From Acidobacteria bacterium 13_1_20CM_3_53_8 (GTDB lineage Bacteria > Acidobacteriota > Blastocatellia > Pyrinomonadales > Pyrinomonadaceae), in the NCBI GenBank assembly GCA_001920415.1, contig MNJR01000153.1:1-55862 (forward strand): 55,862 nt of DNA, read 5' to 3'. A program made the position numbers and the translations under genes. Shown in pieces: positions 1-8,617 of this stretch. Position 1 is the stretch's first letter, and each line of letters begins with the position of its first letter. Below the pieces are notes generated by a model. The model saw only the letters and a program-made list of their open reading frames with translations. It ran no database searches and had not been told where the DNA came from.

Positions 1-1073
1 AAGCCAAAAAAGAGTGCAGCGTTCGCCATCTCGTCCAGCGTGGTTGGCCCGGAGGGAAGCGCGCGGTTCTCTATGCGCAGGTGAGCACGACCGTTGGCGA
101 TGCCGTAGCAGGCCCGATTCCAGGGCCAAACCGTTCCGTTGTGCAGGCGAAGCGCCGAGAGTTGCGGCACCTCGCCGCGCTCGATGACGCGCAAAGGGTC
201 TTCGTCCGCGTCTGCAATCATGATGACGCGAAAGCGAGCGATCTGCTCGCGCAAGAGTTCGAGCACAGAATTTTTGAGCCAGCGCTCGCCGAAGCCCACG
301 CGCGTCGGCTGGCTGCGCATCTGAAGCGCGCTTGAGCGCGTGTCGGCGGAATGTTGAAAGAGCGCAAGGCGCGTCTCCTGCCACAGGCGATGGCCGAAGA
401 GCAGAGGCGAGTTGACCGAAGCGGCCAGTACGGGAGCAGTAATCGCCTGTGCCAGATTGTAGAGCGGGACGAACTCCGCCGGGCCAACTTGAAGATGAAG
501 TTGGAAGCTGGTGTTGCACGATTCCATCATCATGTTGTCGTGCATGATCTGAAGCTCGTCCACGCCCTTTATGTGAATTGAGAAAGCGCCTCCGCGCAAC
601 TGGCTGACGGATCGGTTCAACTCGAAGTAGCGTGGGATGGGTGTCAGATTATCAAGGGAGAGATCGGAGACTTGTAGCGTTGGCAGGATGCCCGCAAGCA
701 GCACATCTGCTTCGCACTCTCTAGCGCTCCGGCGCGCCAAACTTATGACTTCATCAAGTTCACTGTGCATCTTGCCTAGGCAATTGCCGCCCCACGCGAG
801 CGGCGATAGATTGGCCTCCAGATTAAAGCGCGCTATCTCTGTAGTGAGCCGCGCATCACGTGCGCGCTTCAGAACTTCTTCTGCCACAGGCGCAGGATTG
901 AGATTGCGGTCAACCAGAAACATCTCCTGCTCGGCACCTATGCGACGCACGCCTGATTCTATCCTGCCCGTCTCAAGCATCAACTCAAGTGCGCGCAGGT
1001 CTGCGAGCAGAGCCATCATGTAGGCTCTCTGTTTCTGCTCGTCCACCTCTTGATAAACGTCGTGCTGTCCCAT
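1..1073 (-). CDS. GCS2-like glutamate-cysteine ligase family protein (partial)
   Basis: An open frame runs on the minus strand from an ATG at 1073 to the window edge without a stop, so at least 357 residues are present and the C-terminus is missing. I translated it by hand. It carries signatures of the carboxylate-amine ligase / glutamate-cysteine ligase 2 fold: RIGAEQEMFLVD near residue 42, ARFNLEANLSPL near 84, RVGFGERWLKNS near 259 and HLRIENRALPSGPT near 330. Members that keep this core are often fused to CBS domains and found in stress islands; whether a CBS domain follows cannot be seen. It is divergent from the universal stress genes next door. No clear Shine-Dalgarno was found upstream of the ATG. 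Substrate is unproven; family membership is fairly secure. Confidence 0.82.
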   Translation of the reverse strand, partial: MGQHDVYQEVDEQKQRAYMMALLADLRALELMLETGRIESGVRRIGAEQEMFLVDRNLNPAPVAEEVLKRARDARLTTEIARFNLEANLSPLAWGGNCLGKMHSELDEVISLARRSARECEADVLLAGILPTLQVSDLSLDNLTPIPRYFELNRSVSQLRGGAFSIHIKGVDELQIMHDNMMMESCNTSFQLHLQVGPAEFVPLYNLAQAITAPVLAASVNSPLLFGHRLWQETRLALFQHSADTRSSALQMRSQPTRVGFGERWLKNSVLELLREQIARFRVIMIADADEDPLRVIERGEVPQLSALRLHNGTVWPWNRACYGIANGRAHLRIENRALPSGPTTLDEMANAALFFG

Positions 1074-1360
1074 CGTTTTAAGCGCAGCAATTCAATCGTG
1101 CCGTCCGCATTCAGCCCTTACTGTTCAAGATTCGTGCCATGCTCTTTCAGTCGCAGCTTACGGGCTATTTGGCAAAGACTCATCAAGTTCACCTCGACGA
1201 AGAGCGAATTTTTTCGCAGAGCACTGTGAAGAAGTACGCACTGAAAATAGTTCTGCCCATGCTTTTTTAAGGGTTCTTGACGAGGAACGCCCGTTGCTTT
1301 CGATGCCTTCAAGAGCGTCCTCCGACGCGGTGACGGATAACGTAAAGGAGAAGAGTCAAG

Positions 1361-1816
1361 ATGAGAATTCTTTTAGCCACAGACGGTTCAGCCTGTAGCG
1401 AGGTGGCGGTGGATGAAGTCGCGCGGCGACCGTGGCCTGATGATAGCCAAGCGCGCATCATCTCTGTCATAGATCTTCCCACGCCGCTCACTTCAGAGCC
1501 TTGGATAAATCCCGAAACTTATTTGAAGGAAGTGGAAGCGGCTGAACGCAGTCAGGCGGGAAAGTCGCTTGAGCGTGCGTCAGCAAAATTACGAGAGGGC
1601 AAAGGGAGCAGAGAGCTTTCTATCACGACGGAAGTTTTAACGGGATCGCCCAAGCGCGTCATCGTAGAAGAGGCTGAGAAGTGGGGCGCTGACCTGATTG
1701 TCGTAAGCTCGCACGGATACCGTAGCTGGGAACGAATGCTGCTCGGCTCAGTCTCGCAAACGGTCGCTCTGCATGCGGAGTGCTCAGTTGAAATCGTGCG
1801 CTGCCCGAAGAGATGA
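1361..1816 (+). CDS. Universal stress protein (UspA family)
   Basis: A single-domain UspA-type protein of 151 residues. It starts with the first beta strand MRILLATDGS, where the Asp contacts ATP in ATP-binding members. It ends with the nucleotide-binding block ADLIVVSSHGYRSWERMLLG followed by SVSQTV, matching the G-X2-G-X9-G(S/T) pattern with the first glycine represented by SHG. It is probably a cytoplasmic stress or energy sensor. AAGGAGAAG sits about 10 bases before the ATG and fixes the start. It is followed within 40 bases by the flavin-binding protein and then a tandem Usp, an arrangement common in low-oxygen or dormancy regulons. Confidence 0.9.
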   Translation: MRILLATDGSACSEVAVDEVARRPWPDDSQARIISVIDLPTPLTSEPWINPETYLKEVEAAERSQAGKSLERASAKLREGKGSRELSITTEVLTGSPKRVIVEEAEKWGADLIVVSSHGYRSWERMLLGSVSQTVALHAECSVEIVRCPKR

Positions 1817-1855
1817 AGGTGCTCGCCCGACAGATGGTTTGGTCAAGATAAGGTC

Positions 1856-2281
1856 ATGATTAAACAACTCAGTCAAGAGCAATCGCGTGAACTGTTGCGC
1901 AAGTGTCGCATAGGGCGATTGGGCTGCATCGCTGGCGATGAGCCGTATGTTGTTCCCGTTAGCTACATCTTCGACGGTGAATGCGCTTACATGCATTCGC
2001 TGCCCGGCCACAAAATCTACGCGATGCGCGCGCATCCACGCGCCTGTTTGCAGGTTGATGAGATAGAGGACGATCTGAGATGGAAAAGCGTGCTGGCCTT
2101 CGGCCACTATGAAGAGATTACTAATCAGGACGAACGCGCAAGGGCGCTCGCCTTCTTGCTTTCACGCTTCCCGCAACTCACCCCGGTCGAATCCTTCATT
2201 GTAGAAGATGCGGGTGCGCCTGCGCCCATAGTCTTTCGGATACGCATCAGCAGGCTCACGGGCATCTGCGAAGGAGATTAG
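1856..2281 (+). CDS. Pyridoxamine 5'-phosphate oxidase-like flavin-binding protein
   Basis: A 141-residue split-barrel protein of the PNPOx-like / FMN-binding family. Recognisable blocks are the N-terminal helix followed by CRIGRLGCIAGDEPYVVPVS, the strand with YIFDGECAYMHS, and GHKIYAMRAHPRACLQVDE, a pattern seen in the small Usp-associated flavin proteins. The substrate is unknown; roles proposed for the family include flavin or F420-dependent reduction. It sits between two Usp genes and ends 2 bases before the next ATG, so translational coupling with the tandem Usp is likely. An AAGG immediately upstream serves as a weak ribosome-binding site. Confidence 0.85.
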   Translation: MIKQLSQEQSRELLRKCRIGRLGCIAGDEPYVVPVSYIFDGECAYMHSLPGHKIYAMRAHPRACLQVDEIEDDLRWKSVLAFGHYEEITNQDERARALAFLLSRFPQLTPVESFIVEDAGAPAPIVFRIRISRLTGICEGD

Positions 2282-2283
2282 AT

Positions 2284-3243
2284 ATGGTTACTCTTAAAAC
2301 AATTTTATGTCCCACAGATTTGTCCGAAGGGTCTGCCGAAGCGCTGCGTTATGCTCTGGCGTTGGCTCATACCTACAATGCTAAGCTTTATCTCTGTCAC
2401 TCAGCCGATAGTTCCACTGTTGCGGACAAGTCCCTTGCGACCGTTACGCCAGATAATTTGCAGGGCTTATTCACCAACTTAATCGTCAAGCATCTTGGTC
2501 AAGTTGATTTCGCAAGCGTTAATTGGGAAGGCTTGTTAATCGAAGGAAGCATTGATCCGGCAGAGTCAATCGCGTGTGCGGCAGCCGAGCGAGGGGTTGA
2601 CTTGATAGTGATGCGCTCGCGCCGTCGGCCACATAGAGCAGCACTTCTAGGCTCGACCGCCGAAGCTGTTTGCCGAATTGCGCCCTGCCCGGTTCTAGTC
2701 ACTCACCAGCATGAGCGCGAGTGGGTAGGTTTGACGACCGGCGCGATTAATCTGAAGCGCGTACTGGTCGCTTACGATTTCTCGGACGACGCGGAGCGCG
2801 CCCTCTCCTTCGGTCTTTCGCTCGCTCAAGAGTATCAAGCAGACCTACACCTGCTGCATGTCGTGCCTAAGCCGACACAAGACGGGCCGGAAATCGCATG
2901 GGGGTCTGCGAGTATAGAGGGCATTTATCATCAAGCTACGCGCCGCCTGCAAAAAGCTGTAATGGGGGAAGCTCAACTGTGGTGCAAAGTCAAGCACGCG
3001 GTTCGTTGGGGCAGGCCGTATCAGGAGGTTCTAGCTTACGCCAAAGAAGAGGAGATTGATCTCATCTGCATAGGCGCGAGCGGCAAGAACTTCAGCATTG
3101 AAGCGCTCTTCGGCTCGAACGCCGACCGCGTGCTCAGACAAGCGCCGTGCCCTGTTCTCGTCGCGCACCCGCTCAAGCCCAAGTGCGTCGCAGGACAATA
3201 CAGCGACCTTTTTGAAAGAGAGGTGTCGCGTCAGGTTTCGTAA
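2284..3243 (+). CDS. Tandem-domain universal stress protein
   Basis: A 319-residue protein with two Usp domains, roughly residues 1-145 and 156-305. The first domain opens with KTILCPTDLSEGS and ends with LLGSTAEAVCRIAPCPVLV. The second opens with KRVLVAYDFSDDAERALSFG and ends with ALFGSNADRVLRQAPCPVLV. Both halves keep the terminal G-S/N-x-A-(D/E)-x-V pattern of ATP-binding Usps. Tandem Usps are typical of hypoxia or stationary-phase stress regulons. It starts 2 bases after the preceding stop codon, so it probably belongs to the same transcript, and it is followed by an FNR-like regulator. Confidence 0.9.
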   Translation: MVTLKTILCPTDLSEGSAEALRYALALAHTYNAKLYLCHSADSSTVADKSLATVTPDNLQGLFTNLIVKHLGQVDFASVNWEGLLIEGSIDPAESIACAAAERGVDLIVMRSRRRPHRAALLGSTAEAVCRIAPCPVLVTHQHEREWVGLTTGAINLKRVLVAYDFSDDAERALSFGLSLAQEYQADLHLLHVVPKPTQDGPEIAWGSASIEGIYHQATRRLQKAVMGEAQLWCKVKHAVRWGRPYQEVLAYAKEEEIDLICIGASGKNFSIEALFGSNADRVLRQAPCPVLVAHPLKPKCVAGQYSDLFEREVSRQVS

Positions 3244-3322
3244 GCGGCTCGCCATTTATGTCGCGCGATAGGCGATGGTCGGCTTAACAGTAACGTAGTT
3301 AACGGCAAAACATTTTGGATAC

Positions 3323-4045
3323 GTGATGCGTTCACCACATGGTTTAGAAGCTGTCGAGAGTTGTCAGGATTGCGTTCTGCGTTCTGAGAGCTTCTTTTGC
3401 AATCTTTCAAAAGATGGCTTGCAGGCTTTTGAAAGCATCAAGCTGACAACTCTCTACCCGAAAGGCGCTGTACTTTTCGTTGAAGGCCAAACCCCACGCG
3501 GCGTCTATATGCTTTGCCAGGGGCGCGTGAAGCTTTCCGTCTGCTCTGCTGATGGCAAGATGTTGATACTGCGAGTCTCCGAACCCGGAGAAATTTTAGG
3601 TCTGAGCGCTACAGTTTCAGACCTGCTTTATAAAGCGACGGCTGAAACAGTTGAACCATGCCAGATTAATTTCATCAGAAAGGATGATTTCCTGCGCTTC
3701 CTGCGCGAGCACGGAGAGGCTTGCTTCCGCGTAGCGCAGCACCTCAGTCAAAACTATCACACGGCTTATGTGCAGATTCGCTCGCTCGGACTCTCGCATT
3801 CGGCAATGGAGAAGTTAGCACGGCTACTGCTCGACTGGTGTAATGGCAACAGCAGGAACACAGAGCAGGGGATTCGTCTGAAACTCGCATTGACTCACGA
3901 AGAGATAGCAAGAATGATCGGGACTTCCCGCGAAACGGTCTCTCGTCTCTTCAGTGATCTGAAAGGCAGACAAACGATCTACTTGAAAGGTTCAACCCTT
4001 ATCGTGCGCGACCGAGCCGCTCTGGAAGCCATCACAAACGATTAA
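3323..4045 (+). CDS. FNR-like Crp/Fnr transcription regulator with four candidate [4Fe-4S] cysteines
   Basis: A 240-residue Crp/Fnr protein: cyclic-nucleotide-like beta barrel at about 35-125, dimer helix, and winged helix-turn-helix at about 185-225. The N-terminal cysteines Cys14, Cys17 and Cys26 (ESCQDCVL...FFC), together with Cys113 in TVEPCQINFI, reproduce the layout of the oxygen-sensing cluster of FNR. The recognition helix reads GTSRETVSRLFSDL. Its Arg-Glu...Arg spacing is that of CRP, not the Val-Glu-Ser-Arg type of E. coli FNR, so a TGTGA half-site is expected rather than TTGAT. Such sites occur just downstream. Inference: an oxygen- or NO-responsive activator of the cytochrome genes. 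No strong Shine-Dalgarno; the ATG at 3326 is an alternative start. Confidence 0.9.
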   Translation: MMRSPHGLEAVESCQDCVLRSESFFCNLSKDGLQAFESIKLTTLYPKGAVLFVEGQTPRGVYMLCQGRVKLSVCSADGKMLILRVSEPGEILGLSATVSDLLYKATAETVEPCQINFIRKDDFLRFLREHGEACFRVAQHLSQNYHTAYVQIRSLGLSHSAMEKLARLLLDWCNGNSRNTEQGIRLKLALTHEEIARMIGTSRETVSRLFSDLKGRQTIYLKGSTLIVRDRAALEAITND

Positions 4046-4142
4046 CTAACGGCGAATCTTTCCCACCTAAAATGCTCACAGGCGAATTACCTCGTTCGCA
4101 TTAACTTCCATAATCTTTTCATCTTCGGTTCTTAATCCCAAT

Positions 4143-4180
4143 TGTGACGCAGGTCACGTTCGACTGTGACCTGTGTCATA
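4143..4180. promoter_or_regulatory. Tandem CRP-like operator pair upstream of the second Crp/Fnr gene
   Basis: Two sites match TGTGA-N6-TCACA. The first, 4143-4158, has TGTGA and TCACG half-sites. The second, 4165-4180, has TGTGA and TCATA. Their centres are 22 bp apart, about two helical turns, so bound dimers would lie on the same DNA face. They lie about 60-100 bp before the start codon of the next regulator. Binding by either local Crp/Fnr protein is inferred from their CRP-like recognition helices. Confidence 0.7.
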
Positions 4181-4241
4181 GAATCTCGGCCCAGATAAGT
4201 TGGAGCATATACGCTGGAAGCGTTGAGGAGGAATGATCTGG

Positions 4242-5000
4242 ATGTCACGGGCGCGCGATTCGGGATCGGTTGAATATTTCTTCAACTCTCAAAGCTTGCG
4301 CGAGGATCAACTCTTTCAAGACATGTTGCCGGAGGCAGTGAAGGCTTTTGAAGCCATGAAGCAGATTGTTCTTTATCCAGAAGGCTCTATGATTTTCGCT
4401 GAGGGGCAACGTCCGCGTGGCGTCTATCTTCTCTCGCAAGGGCGCGCGAATCTGGTTATGCGCCCTAAGGGCAAGAGGGCGCGAATTATCAGAATCGCAG
4501 AACAGGGAGAGATGCTGGGCTTGAGCGCGACCATTTCCGGTGAGCCTTACGAAGTAACAGCCGAGACGCTCACACCATGTCAGGTTGGCTTCATCAAGCG
4601 AGATGATTTTCTCAGTTTGCTACGTGAGCAGCCGGAGACCTGTTTCCGAGTGGCTCAGTTGCTAGGCCAATCCATACATGAAAGCTATGAGCGATTTCCT
4701 CTCTTCGACAAGACTCTGCCAGCGTCAGCAAAACTTGCTCATCTCATTCTCAGTTGGTGCGCTGGAGGGGAAGAGACTGACGAAGGCATCCGCTTGAGAC
4801 TTCCGCTGACGCACGAACAGATTGCACGCATGATTGGAACTTCACGCGAAACCGTGACGCGCGCGTTCGGCGAGTTCAGGCGCAAACAGATCATCCAACT
4901 TGAAGGGGCGACGCTTCTGATTCTCAATCTGGCTGAATTGGAGAGCGTCGCAAAGTCCTGCCAGCGTTCGCAAAAGCTTTCCTGTTTGAGAAATTTCTAG
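4242..5000 (+). CDS. Crp/Fnr transcription regulator, paralog without N-terminal cysteine cluster
   Basis: A 252-residue paralog of the preceding regulator, sharing phrases such as ILxLSATx, AETxxPCQxxFIxxDDFL and HEQIARMIGTSRETV. It retains the central cysteine (TPCQVGF) but lacks the N-terminal Cys-X2-Cys and its partner cysteine, so it cannot assemble an FNR-type cluster in the same way. It may sense something else or be constitutive. The helix SRETVTRAFGEF again matches CRP-type contacts. I prefer the ATG at 4242 because GAGGAGG lies about 11 bases before it; the ATG at 4233 would sit almost on that Shine-Dalgarno. An operator pair lies upstream and another lies behind it. Confidence 0.88.
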   Translation: MSRARDSGSVEYFFNSQSLREDQLFQDMLPEAVKAFEAMKQIVLYPEGSMIFAEGQRPRGVYLLSQGRANLVMRPKGKRARIIRIAEQGEMLGLSATISGEPYEVTAETLTPCQVGFIKRDDFLSLLREQPETCFRVAQLLGQSIHESYERFPLFDKTLPASAKLAHLILSWCAGGEETDEGIRLRLPLTHEQIARMIGTSRETVTRAFGEFRRKQIIQLEGATLLILNLAELESVAKSCQRSQKLSCLRNF

Positions 5001-5009
5001 CTCCGTAAA

Positions 5010-5047
5010 TGTGACGCGCGTCACACTCGCCCGTGACCACACTCACA
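5010..5047. promoter_or_regulatory. Tandem CRP-like operator pair upstream of the cytochrome island
   Basis: The first site, 5010-5025, is a perfect palindrome TGTGACGCGCGTCACA. The second, 5032-5047, reads CGTGA-N6-TCACA. Centre-to-centre spacing is 22 bp, exactly as in the pair at 4143-4180. The pair lies 150-190 bp before the decaheme cytochrome start and within 50 bp of the regulator stop codon, so it is placed to control the electron-export genes. No convincing -35/-10 could be assigned between the sites and the gene. Confidence 0.75.
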
Positions 5048-5196
5048 GACTTATTTACAAGCCCAACCTAACATGCAGGCTGTAGGACTCTAGTTCTTTT
5101 CAACCTACGCAATTATATCCCGCGCGGGCGAGGGCCAGCGATCTTCGGTTTGAATTAGGCACTCTGTGGCGCGGACGCCCGTGGAGGCGAAAAATT

Positions 5197-6234
5197 ATGA
5201 AGCCGTTGAAAACTACCAAAACGCTGCTGATAGGCGGGTGGCTTCTGGGTCTGCTACTGTGGGTGGGCGCAGGCCATCTACCTCATTCGACCGGGACTGC
5301 GCAGGCACAAAACCAGCACCAAGGCGCTTCGCCCGCTGGAGCGCAGGTCGCAGACGCCAACTACGTTGGAAGCGAAACCTGTAGGATGTGCCACGAAGAT
5401 CAGTTCAAGAACTTCTCTCACACACCACACGCTGGACTTGAACAAGAGGCAAGCTGGCATGGGCGAGTCGTTGGCTGCGAATCGTGTCACGGGCCGGGCA
5501 AGGCGCACGTTGACGCGGGCGGCGACCCCACCAAGATAATCAACCCCAAGAAGCTGTCAGCCAAGGCGTCTTCAGAAAGCTGCCTGACGTGCCACGCCGG
5601 ATCGGACGATCACAACAACTTCCGGCGCGGCTCGCACTGGCGCAACGACGTGGGCTGCGTTGATTGTCACGCGCCGCACGACCCAAGCCCAGTCCCTACG
5701 AGGCCAGGCTCTACGACGCTAGTCACGGGGGACGTGAGGCGAAACCCCGAATCAACTTCGCTCTACATGCTGCGTGCGAGCGAGCCGCAGATCTGTTTGA
5801 AGTGCCACAGCGAGCAGAGGGCGCAGTTCAACATGCCCTTCCGCCATCGCGTGCTAGAGGGGGCAATGAAGTGCTCGGATTGCCACAACCCGCATGGCGG
5901 CTTTGAGACAAGACAGGTGCGACTCGCTAGTGGAACGGACGCGCCCTGCTTGAAATGCCACGCGGACAAACAAGGCCCGTTCGTTTTCGAGCACGCGCCC
6001 GTCAAAACCGAAGGCTGCACGATCTGCCACACACCGCACGGATCGAACAATCCTCGCCTTCTCGTTCGCACACAAATTCGTCAGCTCTGTCTGGAATGCC
6101 ACAGCAACGCGCACGAGATCGGCGCGCCGAACACGCCTAATTTCCACAACGAGGCAACTGTGAGATTCCAGAACTGCACGACGTGCCATGCGAAGATTCA
6201 TGGGTCGAACGTCAATCGCACCTTCTTCCGGTAA
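5197..6234 (+). CDS. Periplasmic decaheme c-type cytochrome, MtrA/DmsE-like
   Basis: A 345-residue protein with an N-terminal signal peptide or anchor (hydrophobic LLIGGWLLGLLLWVGAG) and ten CxxCH motifs: CRMCH, CESCH, CLTCH, CVDCH, CLKCH, CSDCH, CLKCH, CTICH, CLECH and CTTCH. Length and heme number match the MtrA/DmsE/PioA family, which passes electrons through an outer-membrane barrel. The gene directly downstream encodes an MtrB/PioB-type barrel, as in known porin-cytochrome conduits. Direction of electron flow (export versus uptake from Fe(II)) cannot be told from sequence. The ATG at 5197 is preceded by GGAGGCG. It is the first gene after the CRP-like operator pair at 5010-5047. Confidence 0.9.
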   Translation: MKPLKTTKTLLIGGWLLGLLLWVGAGHLPHSTGTAQAQNQHQGASPAGAQVADANYVGSETCRMCHEDQFKNFSHTPHAGLEQEASWHGRVVGCESCHGPGKAHVDAGGDPTKIINPKKLSAKASSESCLTCHAGSDDHNNFRRGSHWRNDVGCVDCHAPHDPSPVPTRPGSTTLVTGDVRRNPESTSLYMLRASEPQICLKCHSEQRAQFNMPFRHRVLEGAMKCSDCHNPHGGFETRQVRLASGTDAPCLKCHADKQGPFVFEHAPVKTEGCTICHTPHGSNNPRLLVRTQIRQLCLECHSNAHEIGAPNTPNFHNEATVRFQNCTTCHAKIHGSNVNRTFFR

Positions 6235-6291
6235 TGGCGAGAGGCAAATAGGCGAGTTTCCGCAGACGTTCGCTGAGGAGGAAAGTCTTTT

Positions 6292-8484
6292 ATGAAAAGC
6301 AAAACTACATTTGGCCTCTTACTTCTGCTCGGCCTTGTGCTCATCGCCGGAAGCGCTCGTGCGCAGCAAACCAGACCAAGTCCCAGCCCCAGTCCCAGCC
6401 CTGAGACTCATGGCGGCGTGGACATCTGGGGCGGTTACGAAGTCATGACGAGCTTCGAGGTCGGCGTGCGCGGCCAGAAGATAAGTGGCGATACGAACCG
6501 TTACAGGAGCGACCTGAACTACGAGCCGGGCATACGGCTCTTCGATTCGAGAGTTCTGATACGCGCGCGCGAAGGGCACAAGGGCGGCCTCTTCGACAAT
6601 TTTCTAATGACTACCACGGGGTTCGGCGCAGACCCACAGGGCTACATCCGCATCAACGCGGAGCGCCACGGCTGGTATCGCTTCGACATGAACGCGCGCC
6701 GCATACGGTACTTCAACGACCTCAGAACCGTAGCGCTCAATCAACACAATTGGAACACCAACCACAAGTTCGCGGACTTCGACCTGATACTGCTACCCGA
6801 AAACAGGCGCATCAAGTTCAACATAGGCTACGCGCCCGATTACGAGAGCGGAGCGAGGTTCACGACTTACGATTTCGCGCGCGACGAATTTCCGATCATC
6901 TCGGACTATCGCGTACATTCGAACAACTGCCGATTTGGGGCGGACGCGCGTGTGGCGGGATTCGACCTTTCGTTCCTGCAAGGCTTCCGCCGCTTTCACG
7001 ACAATAGCAACTTCTTCATAAGGGGCTTCAACCCCGGCAACAACCCGACGGCCAACGGATCGCTAAACACATTCAGCCGCGACTTCCCCGCAAGGGGCAG
7101 CCACGACTTCACGCGCTTCAGCGCACACACGCTGATTGCCAAGAAGCTTGATCTCACGGGGCGTCTCATCTACCTCAATTCTAGATCGAACTTCAACATG
7201 ATAGAGACGATCACGGGCAACAACTTCGTCGGGCCAACCATAACGGGAATACCGACCGCGCAGCAGCCTTACGCTTCACCCAACACCATCAACCTCTTTG
7301 ACTCGCGCTCTACGGGCAATGCGAAGAGATTGAACGGCATGGGCGATTTTGGCCTGACTTGGCTGGTGACTCCGAAGTTCAGGATTTCCGAGACCTTCCG
7401 CTTCAACAACTTCAGAATCAGCGGCAGCGACTTCCTTACAGAGGTCGCGTCCATTACTAGACCCGCTCCTGTCGGAGCACAGTCGCTGACGACGCGAACG
7501 TTCGGATACCGTCGGACGAAGAGCCGCCAGTTCTCGAATCTGATTGAAGGCGATTACCAATTCAATGAGGATTACGCTGCGCACGTCGGCTATCGCTTCA
7601 CGGACAGGCGCATAGAACTCGCTAATATTGATTCGTCCACGTTCAGCGACCCGCGCGTTCCGGCAACTTCGGCAACCGGCTCCGATCTATTCAACAACCG
7701 CACGCACGGCTTCATAGCAGGATTCAAGGCGCGACCCGTTCGCGCGTGGACGCTGTGGGCAGACGTTGACCACGGGACAGCCGACAACGTGTTTACCAGA
7801 CTTGCCAACTACAACGTGACCAACTTCCGCGTGCGCAGTCGCATCACGCCTAGCCGTAAACTCTCGATCAGCATGTCGCTGCTCACCAGAAACAACACCA
7901 ATCCGTCCTTCACAGAGGACTTGCAGTTAAGTCCCACGGCTCTGCCGCAGAACCTTGAGGTCAGAGTGAAGTCGCGCGTTTTCGACGGCTCGATTGACTG
8001 GACGCCGAACGAGAGATTCATGCTCTCGACGGGCTACACGCGCATGAATGTTACCAGCAACGCTGGCATCATTCTCTTCCTGAACAACGTGGAGACTGTG
8101 GGCACTAGCCAGTACTTCATGAGGGACAACAACTTCTTCGTTAACGTTTTTGTCCAACCGCACCCGCGTCTTTCGTTCTTCGCAAGCTACCGCATTAACG
8201 ACGACAACGGGCAGGGAAGTCTGCTTCCCACAGCGAACAACGTCATCATTGGTTCGTACCCTATGCGCTTGGTCTCGCCGGAGGCTCGCCTTACATGGAA
8301 GTTGAGCAACAAGGTGGACTGGAATTTCGGCTATCAATACTACGCATATCACGAAACGTACCTCAGTCCGCTGAACGTGCTCATCAACCCGCAGAGCCTG
8401 ACTCCTGCGAACGTCTCGCCGCAGAACTACCATGCGCACCTGCCATACGTGTCGGTGCGCATCTACTTGGGAGGTCGTGACTAG
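6292..8484 (+). CDS. Outer-membrane beta-barrel porin, MtrB/PioB family
   Basis: A 730-residue exported protein: signal peptide (TFGLLLLLGLVLIAGSARAQ), a short Pro-Ser repeat linker at about 30-38, then a long series of amphipathic beta strands rich in aromatic and Asn residues, ending in an Arg-Ile-Tyr-Leu-type terminal strand. Length and content fit MtrB/PioB proteins, about 650-750 residues, which sheathe a decaheme cytochrome in the outer membrane. The N-terminal CxxC seen in many MtrB proteins is absent. The gene begins 57 bases after the decaheme gene with GAGGAGG before the ATG, so the two are probably cotranscribed. Assignment rests on fold-like composition plus gene pairing. Confidence 0.83.
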   Translation: MKSKTTFGLLLLLGLVLIAGSARAQQTRPSPSPSPSPETHGGVDIWGGYEVMTSFEVGVRGQKISGDTNRYRSDLNYEPGIRLFDSRVLIRAREGHKGGLFDNFLMTTTGFGADPQGYIRINAERHGWYRFDMNARRIRYFNDLRTVALNQHNWNTNHKFADFDLILLPENRRIKFNIGYAPDYESGARFTTYDFARDEFPIISDYRVHSNNCRFGADARVAGFDLSFLQGFRRFHDNSNFFIRGFNPGNNPTANGSLNTFSRDFPARGSHDFTRFSAHTLIAKKLDLTGRLIYLNSRSNFNMIETITGNNFVGPTITGIPTAQQPYASPNTINLFDSRSTGNAKRLNGMGDFGLTWLVTPKFRISETFRFNNFRISGSDFLTEVASITRPAPVGAQSLTTRTFGYRRTKSRQFSNLIEGDYQFNEDYAAHVGYRFTDRRIELANIDSSTFSDPRVPATSATGSDLFNNRTHGFIAGFKARPVRAWTLWADVDHGTADNVFTRLANYNVTNFRVRSRITPSRKLSISMSLLTRNNTNPSFTEDLQLSPTALPQNLEVRVKSRVFDGSIDWTPNERFMLSTGYTRMNVTSNAGIILFLNNVETVGTSQYFMRDNNFFVNVFVQPHPRLSFFASYRINDDNGQGSLLPTANNVIIGSYPMRLVSPEARLTWKLSNKVDWNFGYQYYAYHETYLSPLNVLINPQSLTPANVSPQNYHAHLPYVSVRIYLGGRD

Positions 8485-8490
8485 AGAGGT

Positions 8491-8609
8491 AGGGATGAGG
8501 GATGAAGGGACGCGGAGACGCGGGGAACGAGGCGATGCGGAGAGTAAAGCAGTTTCGCCGCGTCGCCCTATCCCCGCGTCTCCGCGTCCTCTTTTCATCC
8601 CTCATCCCT
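8491..8609. repeat. Nested palindrome (families B and GACGCGG) between porin and nonaheme genes
   Basis: Outer arms at 8491-8506 and 8594-8609 are perfect 16-bp complements built from GGGATGA repeats. Inside them, 8509-8526 and 8571-8588 form a perfect 18-bp stem with core GACGCGGAGACGCGG. The element starts 7 bases after the porin stop and ends 9 bases before the next start codon. It could form a long mRNA hairpin that attenuates or stabilises the transcript at this point. The outer GGGATGA motif recurs at 25082-25162 and 54254-54366. Confidence 0.9.
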
Positions 8610-8617
8610 TAATTGGG

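Noticed and set aside
81-1023. Several plus-strand open frames in the first kilobase
   Set aside because: They are shadows of the minus-strand GCS2-like frame, whose translation has clear family motifs to the window edge.
8432-8617. Longer start for the first nonaheme cytochrome
   Set aside because: The extra residues cross the porin 3' end and the palindromic repeat and would put 62 residues before the signal sequence.
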